A program made the translations under genes and the position numbers. A stretch of DNA of 9,532 nt from Candidatus Omnitrophota bacterium (GTDB taxonomy: Bacteria; Omnitrophota; Koll11; Gorgyraeales; Gorgyraeaceae): positions 1 through 9,532 of the forward strand of contig JAHIRR010000201.1 in assembly GCA_018818505.1 (NCBI GenBank). Reading direction: 5' to 3'. This document shows, piece after piece, positions 1-6,425 of this stretch. Below the pieces are notes generated by a model, which was not told the origin of the DNA, ran no database searches, and was given only the letters and a program-made list of their open reading frames with translations. Each line of letters starts with the position of its first letter. The stretch's first letter is position 1.

Positions 1-527
1 GCTATTACCCTTTTCTCTTCTACCCCTATCATCCCCTCTTCTCCCGCATGCGGGTTTAAACCACAAACCCCTATCCTTGGATTCTTTATACTAAAATTCA
101 CTGTAAGGGCCTTTTCAGTCAGAATTATCGCGTCTATTATCTTTTCTTTAGTAAGGATCCTGGGGATATTCTTTATGGGCTCGTGACGCGTGATGAGCGT
201 GACCCTTAAAGGCCCGCCGCAAAACATCATTGCGAATTTTTTAGTATGCGTGCGCATGGCAAGATATTCTGTATGGCCTTTAAAGGCAACGCCTGATTTA
301 TTTATCGCGGATTTATTTACAGGCGCTGTTACAAGGCCGTGCGCGCCGCCTTGCTTAAGGATCGCGACTGCTGTTTTTATGGCGTCAAAACCTGTTTCCT
401 CGCGCGGCTCTATAACAAAAAAATCCGCAAGATTTTTAATATGCGGGTCCCTTAATGCCTTTCTTGTAACCTCAGGGCCTATGCCTCTAGGATCACCTGC
501 TGTAATCAAAATTTTCGGTCTATTCAT
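1..527 (-). CDS. pdxA: 4-hydroxythreonine-4-phosphate dehydrogenase PdxA, 3' end cut off by the window edge
   Basis: PdxA oxidises 4-phosphohydroxy-L-threonine with NAD(P) in the DXP-dependent pyridoxal phosphate pathway, acting in the cytoplasm as a metal-dependent dimer. About 175 residues are visible. Family signatures in order are ITAGDPRGIGPE (9-19), LVTAPVNK (65-72), GHTEYLA (84-90), a second histidine in LITRHEP (111-117) and GLNPHAGEEG (156-165). H85 and H115 match two of the three metal-ligand histidines; the third would lie beyond the left edge. The start ATG at 525-527 fits the usual N-terminus, but no Shine-Dalgarno is visible because a palindromic repeat ends about 7 bp upstream. 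The stretch between the GDPxGIGPE motif and VTAPVNK is roughly 45-50 residues shorter than in E. coli PdxA, so the N-terminal domain is compact. It is the last visible gene of the long minus-strand unit, 75 bp after the surA-like gene. The identification is secure. Confidence 0.93.
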   Translation of the reverse strand, partial: MNRPKILITAGDPRGIGPEVTRKALRDPHIKNLADFFVIEPREETGFDAIKTAVAILKQGGAHGLVTAPVNKSAINKSGVAFKGHTEYLAMRTHTKKFAMMFCGGPLRVTLITRHEPIKNIPRILTKEKIIDAIILTEKALTVNFSIKNPRIGVCGLNPHAGEEGMIGVEEKRVI

Positions 528-533
528 GCATAA

Positions 534-601
534 GTCATTGCGGGGAGCAAAGCGACGAAGCAATCTCAAAAAAAAGATTGCTTCGCTTCGCTCGCAATGA
601 C
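534..601. repeat. REP/MITE-like palindrome in the surA-pdxA gap
   Basis: Arms GTCATTGCG...GAAGCAATCT (left, from 534) and its reverse complement (right, ending at 601) form a long imperfect hairpin with an A-rich loop. The left arm has about 6 extra bases in the middle. The element fills almost the whole gap between the surA-like stop codon and the pdxA start. Sequences resembling GTCATTGCGAGGAGCGAAGCGACGAAGC recur as dispersed palindromes in many unrelated bacterial genomes; that is from memory of the motif, not a search. It could affect mRNA stability or pdxA translation. Confidence 0.85.
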
Positions 602-602
602 A

Positions 603-1553
603 CTATTTTATAGAGATATACGCGGCCGCTTTTAGTTCAGCCAGCCAGTCGCCTAATTTCTCCTGGAGCTTTTTCTTAAAAAGCATGTCCTCTATGTCTT
701 TCTTTGCATCATCGAGGCTGAAATAACCTGAATGCTTTACATCCTCGACCTTGACAATATGATAACCTATTTGCGTCTTTATGGGCCCTGAGAACTCGCC
801 AGACTTTAATGAAAAAATCGCTGCATCCAAATCCTCCAGCATCTCGCCGCGAGCGATATATCCCATATCCCCGCCGCGCTCCTTATTGGGCCCTTGTGAA
901 TGCTGCCGCGCTAAAGTCCCGAAATCTTGGCCTGCCTCAAGCCTATCATGGATATCTGTTATCTCTACCTTTGCCAGCTCAAACCCCACGTCATCGCTTG
1001 CCTTTATAAAAATATGCCTGACTCTATATTTCTCATCCTGTTTAAATTCCTCCCTGTGTTTTTCATAATACTCGGATATCTCTGACGGCACTACATCGAC
1101 CCTTGAACGCACCTCCAGGTTAACAACCTTTCTCATTAATATCTGATCTCTATATCTCTCTTTTAAATTCGCGATAGTAATGCCCTGGGTCTGGAGTGTA
1201 TTGTAAAATTCTTCTTCTGAAGGAAAATCTCTTTTAATGGAATCAAGTTTATCAAGGATCTCTCCCTCTGTAACATTTATCCTCAGTTCTCTTGCGCGGC
1301 TCAAAATGAGCTTATCCTCTATTATCCGCTTCAGGATATCCTTTTTTAATTCTTCCATCTTTTGCAATAATTCATCACCTACATATGCCTGCACATGCTG
1401 AGCGTACATGACTGCCAAAAGCTGATCTACGTCTTGTTGCGTTATTACTTCGTCATTCACAACAGCAACAACCTTGTTAACCACCTGCGCGTTGGCGCTT
1501 AAAGAATGCATGATAACTAACAATAATATAATAAAGCCTTTCAAATTTTGCAT
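603..1553 (-). CDS. SurA-like periplasmic peptidyl-prolyl isomerase with one parvulin domain
   Basis: Predicted secreted chaperone/PPIase of 316 residues that would assist folding of outer-membrane or exported proteins. A signal peptide is clear: short basic start, hydrophobic core (7-18) and cleavage after SANA near residue 22. It is followed by a SurA N-terminal-type helical domain (about 25-165), including VVAVVNDEVITQQDV. The parvulin domain (about 173-272) shows RVRHIFIKA, FGTLARQHSQGP, GGDMGYIARGEM, AIFSLKSGE and GYHIVKVED. A short helical C-terminus packs after it. E. coli SurA has two parvulin domains, whereas this protein has one, like PrsA/PpiC-type proteins, so I withhold the surA symbol. 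The ATG at 1551-1553 follows the mfd stop by one base and is served by AAGGA inside the end of mfd, so translation is probably coupled to mfd. Identification at family level is secure; the client proteins are unknown. Confidence 0.92.
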   Translation of the reverse strand: MQNLKGFIILLLVIMHSLSANAQVVNKVVAVVNDEVITQQDVDQLLAVMYAQHVQAYVGDELLQKMEELKKDILKRIIEDKLILSRARELRINVTEGEILDKLDSIKRDFPSEEEFYNTLQTQGITIANLKERYRDQILMRKVVNLEVRSRVDVVPSEISEYYEKHREEFKQDEKYRVRHIFIKASDDVGFELAKVEITDIHDRLEAGQDFGTLARQHSQGPNKERGGDMGYIARGEMLEDLDAAIFSLKSGEFSGPIKTQIGYHIVKVEDVKHSGYFSLDDAKKDIEDMLFKKKLQEKLGDWLAELKAAAYISIK

Positions 1554-1554
1554 A

Positions 1555-3453
1555 TCAGTCCTTTTCTGCTTTAACCTGGCCCACGACTTCTCTTAGCATC
1601 CTGCAATATAGGTCAAACCCGACTGTTGAGATATATCCGTGCTGCTGCGAGCCAAGCACATTGCCCGCGCCCCTTATCTCCAGATCCTCCATCGCGATCT
1701 TAAAGCCAGAACCTAGTTCCCTGTAACGCTCCAAAGCCCTTAAGCGCTTTTCTGATTCACTGCTTATAACGCGGCCCTTTGGCACTAAGAAATACGCGTA
1801 TGCCTTGTTCTTAAACCTGCCCACACGGCCCTTTAATTGATATAAATCTGATAGTCCAAATCGATCCGCGCGATTCACTATTAATGTATTGGCATTTGGT
1901 ATATCTATACCAGACTCTATTATAACGGTAGAGACGAGAACGTCAATAGTTCCTTTCATAAAATCCCTCATCACCTTTTCCAGATCCCTGGAGTGCATCT
2001 GACCGTGCGCAACAGCCATCTTCACGCTAGGAACAAGCTTAGAGAGGTTCGCAGTTATCTTATCTATTGTCTCGACTCTGTTATGTATAAAAAACACCTG
2101 GCCGTTTCTCTTTTTTTCCTTTAAGATGGCCCTTTTCGCTGTGTCAGCATCGTATTCTGACACAATGACCTCAACAGGCAGCCTGTCTTTAGGCGGCGTT
2201 TCAATAATAGACATATCCTTAACACCCATAAGAGACATGTAAAGGGTGCGCGGTATAGGCGTGGCTGTCAATGTCAGGATATCCACTAGCAAACGCATTC
2301 TTTTAAGCCTCTCCTTATCTCTCACGCCAAAGCGCTGTTCTTCATCTATAATGACCAGGCCCAGGTCCTTGAATTTTAGATTCTTTCTTAAAATAGCGTG
2401 CGTGCCTATTATCACATCGACAAGGCCTTTCTCAGCTTCCTCAATGATCTTGGCGATCTCGCCATGTGTCCTGAATCGACAGATGATCTCTACCTTTACA
2501 GGAAAATCCTTCATCCTTTCCCTGAATGTAATCAGGTGCTGCTCAGCAAGCAAGGTCGTTGGCACAAGTATAGCGACCTGTTTACTATCCATGACTGCCT
2601 TAAATGCAGCTCGCAGCGCAACCTCGGTCTTGCCATAGCCTACATCACCACACAGGAGCCTGTCCATTGGCTTGGAGGATTCCATGTCTTTTCTTACTTC
2701 CTGCCACGAGCGCGCCTGGTCAGGCGTTTCTTTAAAAGGGAATCTTTTTTCAAATTCACCCTGCCATTCTGTGTCTTTTGAAAACTTGAATCCGCGCAAT
2801 TTAAGACGTATTGCGCTCAGCTCAATTAGCTCAAAGGCCATCGAATAGATACCCTTTTTGACCTTTTCTTTTGCGTTTTGCCATGCCTTTGAGCCGAGCC
2901 TATGTAGTTTTGGCGGCCTTTTCTCAAAGGCCACGTATTTCTGTATCAAATTCATCTCTTCTATTGGCACGTAGAGTTTGTCACTGTCAGCATACTCTAT
3001 TACAATATGATCCTTTTCCGCGCCTTTAAAATCTATCTTTTCAAATCCCCTGAATCGGCCTACGCCATGATCGACATGAACCACATAATCATTCAGCTGT
3101 ATATCTATAAATGACTCTAGCGGCCTTTTTTCGCCAAGCTCGATCTCTTTTAATTTTCTTCTCTTAGGGTAAAGGCCGAGTTTTGGCAGGATGATAACCA
3201 TGGCATGTTCTTCAATGGTTTCGCTTGAGGTAATGCTGAAGCTTTTTATCGAAGAGACTTTATTTCCTGAGAGCTCGACCCTTACTGGGCCCTCAAAGGT
3301 GGGCGGGAATATGTCTATTATACTGCCGCGCATGCTGTAATCGCCGGGCTCAGAGATTCCCTGGCACCTTTCATAGCCATACTCAGACAGCTTTTTAGTG
3401 AGAGTATTATAATTTACATCTTCGCCTTTATAGATTTTTATAGATTTAAACAT
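1555..3453 (-). CDS. mfd: Shortened transcription-repair coupling factor Mfd (domains D2-D4-D5-D6 only)
   Basis: Mfd is an ATP-driven dsDNA translocase that displaces RNA polymerase stalled at lesions and recruits UvrA. This copy has 632 residues against about 1,150 in E. coli. Residues 1-90 match D2, the UvrB-like UvrA-binding module: R42 and R58 align with E. coli R165 and R181, while S62 replaces F185. A linker of about 25 residues leads to the RNA polymerase-interacting domain (about 115-190; YVVHVDHGVGRF, DKLYVPIEEMNLIQKY). The RecG-like translocase follows: Walker A GDVGYGKT (269-276), DEEQ (370-373), TATPIPR (396-402) and QLKGRVGR (539-546). D1 and D3 are absent, and the protein stops at GFDLYCRMLREVV, where D7 would begin. 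I chose ATG 3453 because it coincides with the start of D2. A TTG at 3519 would add 22 residues encoded by the palindromic repeat, which is unlikely. No Shine-Dalgarno is seen. All helicase motifs are intact, so this is probably a working reduced enzyme, although 5' truncation by the adjacent repeat is possible. Confidence 0.88.
   Translation of the reverse strand: MFKSIKIYKGEDVNYNTLTKKLSEYGYERCQGISEPGDYSMRGSIIDIFPPTFEGPVRVELSGNKVSSIKSFSITSSETIEEHAMVIILPKLGLYPKRRKLKEIELGEKRPLESFIDIQLNDYVVHVDHGVGRFRGFEKIDFKGAEKDHIVIEYADSDKLYVPIEEMNLIQKYVAFEKRPPKLHRLGSKAWQNAKEKVKKGIYSMAFELIELSAIRLKLRGFKFSKDTEWQGEFEKRFPFKETPDQARSWQEVRKDMESSKPMDRLLCGDVGYGKTEVALRAAFKAVMDSKQVAILVPTTLLAEQHLITFRERMKDFPVKVEIICRFRTHGEIAKIIEEAEKGLVDVIIGTHAILRKNLKFKDLGLVIIDEEQRFGVRDKERLKRMRLLVDILTLTATPIPRTLYMSLMGVKDMSIIETPPKDRLPVEVIVSEYDADTAKRAILKEKKRNGQVFFIHNRVETIDKITANLSKLVPSVKMAVAHGQMHSRDLEKVMRDFMKGTIDVLVSTVIIESGIDIPNANTLIVNRADRFGLSDLYQLKGRVGRFKNKAYAYFLVPKGRVISSESEKRLRALERYRELGSGFKIAMEDLEIRGAGNVLGSQQHGYISTVGFDLYCRMLREVVGQVKAEKD
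1559..1563 (-). promoter_or_regulatory. Shine-Dalgarno of the surA-like gene, inside the 3' end of mfd
   Basis: AAGGA lies 5 bases before the ATG at 1553, in the last codons of mfd. With the TGA-T-ATG junction this suggests translational coupling of mfd and the surA-like gene. Confidence 0.7.
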
Positions 3454-3459
3454 ATAAAT

Positions 3460-3543
3460 CGCGGAAATACGCAGAAGCCTCCGCCTCGGCGGAGGACGCG
3501 GAATAATGCGGAAGTTCAACTTTAACTTCAGCGTATTTCCGCG
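3460..3543. repeat. Nested palindromic element between argS and mfd
   Basis: Outer arms CGCGGAAATACGC (3460-3472) and its exact reverse complement (3531-3543) enclose two smaller hairpins: CCTCCGCC/GGCGGAGG (3478-3495) and GAAGTT/AACTTC (3511-3529). It lies 6 bp upstream of the mfd ATG. It looks like a dispersed intergenic palindrome; copies elsewhere in the genome cannot be seen from here. Confidence 0.85.
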
Positions 3544-3544
3544 T

Positions 3545-3587
3545 CTAAAGTAGACAAAACAGACAGTGACTGATTTGTCTACTTTAG
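3545..3587. repeat. Second palindrome between argS and mfd, 14 bp perfect arms
   Basis: CTAAAGTAGACAAA (3545-3558) pairs perfectly with TTTGTCTACTTTAG (3574-3587) across a 15-base loop. It abuts the 3460-3543 element. Further CGCGGAA-type sequence (about 3590-3606) continues to the argS stop. There is no T-tract after the stem, so it is not a standard terminator. Confidence 0.85.
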
Positions 3588-3610
3588 CTTCCGCGTGGTT
3601 CCGCGGTATT

Positions 3611-5251
3611 TCACATTTTCTCAGGAGCGTTTACACCTAAAAGGCTTAGCCCACTAAAAAGCACTTCCTTGACTGCTTTTATCAAAGTGAGCCTTGCTCC
3701 AGTAACATTATTATCGTCTGTTACCACTCGATAAGAATTATAATAGGAATGAAAAAGGCTGGCTAATTCCTGCAGATAAAACAATAGGACATATGGTTCA
3801 AGATTATTTGCAGCTGTCTGGATTATCTTTGGATATCTCATTAGATTTTTTATGAGGTTGATTTCTTCCGGCTTGTCGAGAAGGTGTATGGGGACGGAGC
3901 CCATTTTTTTATTTTTATTAAAAAATGGGCTCCGTCCCCAAGCCTCAATGCTGGCGATCCTTGCATGTGCGTATTGGATATAATAGACAGGGTTATCCAT
4001 ACTCTTGGATTTTGCAAGCTCCAGATCGAAATCCAGATGACTGTCAGTGCGCCGCATCATAAAAAAGAACCTGCCAGCGTCTTTCCCAACCTCGTCGATC
4101 ACCTGCCTCAGAGTTATAAACTCGCCTTCCCTTGTGGACATCTTCATCGGTTTTTTGTCTCTGTAGAGCGTGACGAGCTGGGATATTAGGATCGAAAGAC
4201 TGTCCTTGTCAAAACCTAGGGCCTGGCACGCGGCCTTCATGCGATTCACGTAACCATGATGATCAGGCCCCCATATGTTTATCACCCTATTGTATCCCTT
4301 TTCAAATTTTTCCTTGTGATAGGCGATGTCGGGCGCGAGATATGTGTAGGTGCCGTCATTTTTTATTACGACCCTGTCCTTGTCATCATTAAATCTCGTG
4401 GAGGCAAACCAGGTAGCGCCATCTTTCTCATACAAAAATCCCTTGTCCTTTAAAATCGCGAGGGCCTTTTTTATTTTGCCGGATTTAGAAAGCTTTTTCT
4501 GGCTGTACCAGACATCGAACTTTACGCCAAAATCATCCAGGTCCTTTTTTATCGTAGCCATGATCTCTTTATAGGCATAATCGCCGAATACTGTCTCTGG
4601 CGCGTCTTTTTTTATCTTTGAGGTCATCTCTTTTGCTATATCACATATATAAGCGCCCTTGTATCCATCTTCTGGAAATCCTGAACCCTCGCCAACTGCC
4701 TCCAAAAACCTTGCCCTGACTGACTTTGCCAGGAGATTCATCTGCACGCCTTCGTCATTGAGGTAATATTCGCGCGTCACCTTGTAGCCGCACGCCTCCA
4801 TGATCCTCGCAAGGCTGTCGCCCACAGCTGCCTGCCTGCCATGTGCCACAGTCAATGGCCCTGTGGGATTGGCGCTCACAAACTCTATCTGGACCTTTTT
4901 ACCCTTTCCGACAGCAGAGCAGCCAAATCTCTCTTTCCGGCCAAGGATATCCTTAAGCTCATTTATTACTGAACTACGCGAAAGGTAAAAATTTATAAAT
5001 CCGGGCTTCTCTATCTTTATCTCGTCAATATCATCTTTTGACCAGCTCATCTCTTTTACAAGATCCGCCGCGATCTGCAAAGGAGGCCTTTTTAACTCTT
5101 TTGTAAGCCGCATTGCTATATTCGTAGAAAAATCTCCGAATTTTCTCTCTTTTGGATATTCCAGGTAGACAATGCCTTCGGGGCAGTCTGGGCACATTAC
5201 CTTTACAGATTTACTTATTATATCGATTATCTTTTTTTCTATTTTTGACAT
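3611..5251 (-). CDS. argS: Arginyl-tRNA synthetase
   Basis: Class I aminoacyl-tRNA synthetase that charges tRNA-Arg with arginine; 546 residues, normal for the family. The N-terminal tRNA-recognition domain (about 1-110) contains GDFSTNIAMRL. The catalytic domain shows VSANPTGPL followed by TVAH (134-137) in place of the usual HxGH, EYYLNDEG (161-168), WGPDHHGY (327-334) and a KMSKS-type loop KMSTR (370-374). YYIQYAHARI (423-432) begins the anticodon-binding domain, which ends in LLGVNAPEKM as is typical for ArgRS. Residues 438-455 are encoded by a 52 bp perfect palindrome inserted in frame in the loop after YAHARIASI, a variable region, so function is probably kept. The ATG at 5251 has no good Shine-Dalgarno; a CCCGTT-rich repeat lies just upstream. 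It is mid-operon, between the HD-GYP gene and mfd. Confidence 0.96.
   Translation of the reverse strand: MSKIEKKIIDIISKSVKVMCPDCPEGIVYLEYPKERKFGDFSTNIAMRLTKELKRPPLQIAADLVKEMSWSKDDIDEIKIEKPGFINFYLSRSSVINELKDILGRKERFGCSAVGKGKKVQIEFVSANPTGPLTVAHGRQAAVGDSLARIMEACGYKVTREYYLNDEGVQMNLLAKSVRARFLEAVGEGSGFPEDGYKGAYICDIAKEMTSKIKKDAPETVFGDYAYKEIMATIKKDLDDFGVKFDVWYSQKKLSKSGKIKKALAILKDKGFLYEKDGATWFASTRFNDDKDRVVIKNDGTYTYLAPDIAYHKEKFEKGYNRVINIWGPDHHGYVNRMKAACQALGFDKDSLSILISQLVTLYRDKKPMKMSTREGEFITLRQVIDEVGKDAGRFFFMMRRTDSHLDFDLELAKSKSMDNPVYYIQYAHARIASIEAWGRSPFFNKNKKMGSVPIHLLDKPEEINLIKNLMRYPKIIQTAANNLEPYVLLFYLQELASLFHSYYNSYRVVTDDNNVTGARLTLIKAVKEVLFSGLSLLGVNAPEKM
3889..3940. repeat. 52 bp perfect palindrome inserted inside argS
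   Basis: Arms of 21 bp (TGGGGACGGAGCCCATTTTTT at 3889-3909, exact reverse complement at 3920-3940) flank a 10-base AT-rich loop. It is translated in frame as residues 438-455 of ArgRS (WGRSPFFNKNKKMGSVPI). The perfect arms, extreme AT core and position in a variable loop indicate insertion of a small mobile palindrome and not ordinary coding sequence. Confidence 0.9.
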
Positions 5252-5262
5252 AAAAAAGATTC

Positions 5263-5308
5263 AGCCCGTCAACGGGCCAACGGGCTAAACGGGTAACGGG
5301 CTAACGGA
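5263..5308. repeat. Short CCCGTT-type repeat cluster upstream of argS
   Basis: Read on the minus strand, the gap between the HD-GYP stop and the argS start holds five CCCGTT-containing copies: CCGTTAGCCCGTTACCCG, then TTTAGCCCGTTGGCCCGTTG, ending in a small palindrome GCCCGTTGACGGGC. It begins 2 bases from the HD-GYP stop and fills most of the 58 bp gap. It could be a degenerate dispersed repeat or a hairpin-forming mRNA processing site. Confidence 0.75.
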
Positions 5309-5309
5309 T

Positions 5310-6425
5310 TTATTTCTTCTTACGCTTATTTAATGTGCCTAAAAACACCTTGACTATCTTTGGATCAAACTGACTGCCCGCGCCTCTTAAAAGTTCCTGC
5401 TTTACTTTTTTGAATGATAATGCCTTTCTATATGGCCTGTCTGACACCATTGATTCATATGCGTCAACGACCGAGAGTATTCTCGCTGCCAGAGGTATCT
5501 TGTCTTTCTTTAATTTTCCAGGATATCCGTTACCATCATACCTCTCATGGTGACGCAATATTATGGGCGCGAGTTCCTTTAAAAAACTTATTTGCTCTAC
5601 GATGCTCGAACCCATGACAGGGTGCATCACCATTACCTTCCATTCATCTTGATTTAACTTTGACGGCTTTCTGAGTATGCCAACATCTATGCCTATCTTG
5701 CCTATATCGTGCAAAAGGCTCGCGTATCTGAGGACCTCCCTATCATGCTCTGGGAGATGGAGCGCCTTTGCAACATCTATACAGTGTTTCATCACGCGCT
5801 CTGAATGGCCATAGGTATGACTATCCTTGGCATCTATAATATTTGAAAGCGTCCGAATCGTATTCAAATAGCCCTTTTCAGCCTGCTCATAGAGCCTGGC
5901 ATTCTCGATCGCTATGGTTGCCTGGTCAGCAAGCATTGATAAGAGTTCTGCATCGTGATTTGTGTAGTTACATATTTTTTTATTGTAAATACTCAAGACT
6001 CCCATGATCCTGTTTTTCTGCACCAGCGGCACAGTAATTAATGAACGCAGGCCTTTTTGTTTTGCAAGATGTGGATGCTTATAATGTTTTTCTCTGCGTA
6101 TATCCCTGATTATATAGGGCTCTCCTTTTTGTACGACTCGGCCAGCAATGCTCTCGCCGACCTCAAGGCTCTTTTTTGCCTTATAAAAACTCTGATCCAG
6201 ATTATAGGCGCATTTCAATATAAGCACCTGCCTGGAATGATCCAGTAACCTCAAAGAACAGGCAGAGGCATTCATGATCTTTGCTGCCTTGCGGGTAATT
6301 AATCTAAGGACTTGATCTAAGTGAAGAGTGGAGGTTATGGATTTGCCGATCTCATAGAGGGTGGAGAGTTCTTTTATTTTCTTTTGGAGGTTTTTTTCGA
6401 GCGTGTTTTTTTCTTTTTTTGACAT
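5310..6425 (-). CDS. GAF domain / HD-GYP cyclic-di-GMP phosphodiesterase
   Basis: Probable signalling protein of 371 residues that hydrolyses c-di-GMP in response to a ligand or redox cue. A short basic coiled-coil start (1-25) leads to a GAF sensor domain (about 30-178: LYEIGKSITSTLHLDQVL, SIAGRVVQKGEPYIIRDI, SLITVPLVQKNRIMGVLSIYN, ATIAIENARLYEQ). The C-terminal HD-GYP domain (about 188-365) has H207 in YGHSER, the HD pair H239-D240 in LLHDIGKIGI, H268, H292-H293 in RHHERYDGNGYPG with the GYP motif at 300-302, and D321 in SVVDAYESM. All metal-site residues expected of an active enzyme are present. There is no receiver domain or membrane segment, so it is cytoplasmic. The start ATG 6425 lies inside the 3' end of rsfS, with a 52 bp overlap in another frame and only a weak AGAAG ribosome site. 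The ligand sensed is unknown. Confidence 0.93.
   Translation of the reverse strand: MSKKEKNTLEKNLQKKIKELSTLYEIGKSITSTLHLDQVLRLITRKAAKIMNASACSLRLLDHSRQVLILKCAYNLDQSFYKAKKSLEVGESIAGRVVQKGEPYIIRDIRREKHYKHPHLAKQKGLRSLITVPLVQKNRIMGVLSIYNKKICNYTNHDAELLSMLADQATIAIENARLYEQAEKGYLNTIRTLSNIIDAKDSHTYGHSERVMKHCIDVAKALHLPEHDREVLRYASLLHDIGKIGIDVGILRKPSKLNQDEWKVMVMHPVMGSSIVEQISFLKELAPIILRHHERYDGNGYPGKLKKDKIPLAARILSVVDAYESMVSDRPYRKALSFKKVKQELLRGAGSQFDPKIVKVFLGTLNKRKKK

Noticed and set aside
190..600. Plus-strand open frame opposite pdxA
   Set aside because: It is antisense to conserved PdxA motifs and ends inside the palindrome; no ribosome site or family similarity.
1555..3453. mfd as a decayed pseudogene
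   Set aside because: No frameshift or internal stop, all ATPase motifs are intact, and it is tightly coupled to the next gene; a reduced functional gene is more likely, although not proven.
3454..3519. N-terminal extension of Mfd from a TTG at 3519
   Set aside because: The 22 extra residues are encoded by the palindromic repeat (PRPPPRRR-like), match nothing in Mfd, and lie before the natural D2 boundary.
3545..3587. Rho-independent terminator after argS
   Set aside because: The stem is AT-mixed with a 15-base loop and no T-tract on either strand; it fits a dispersed palindrome better.
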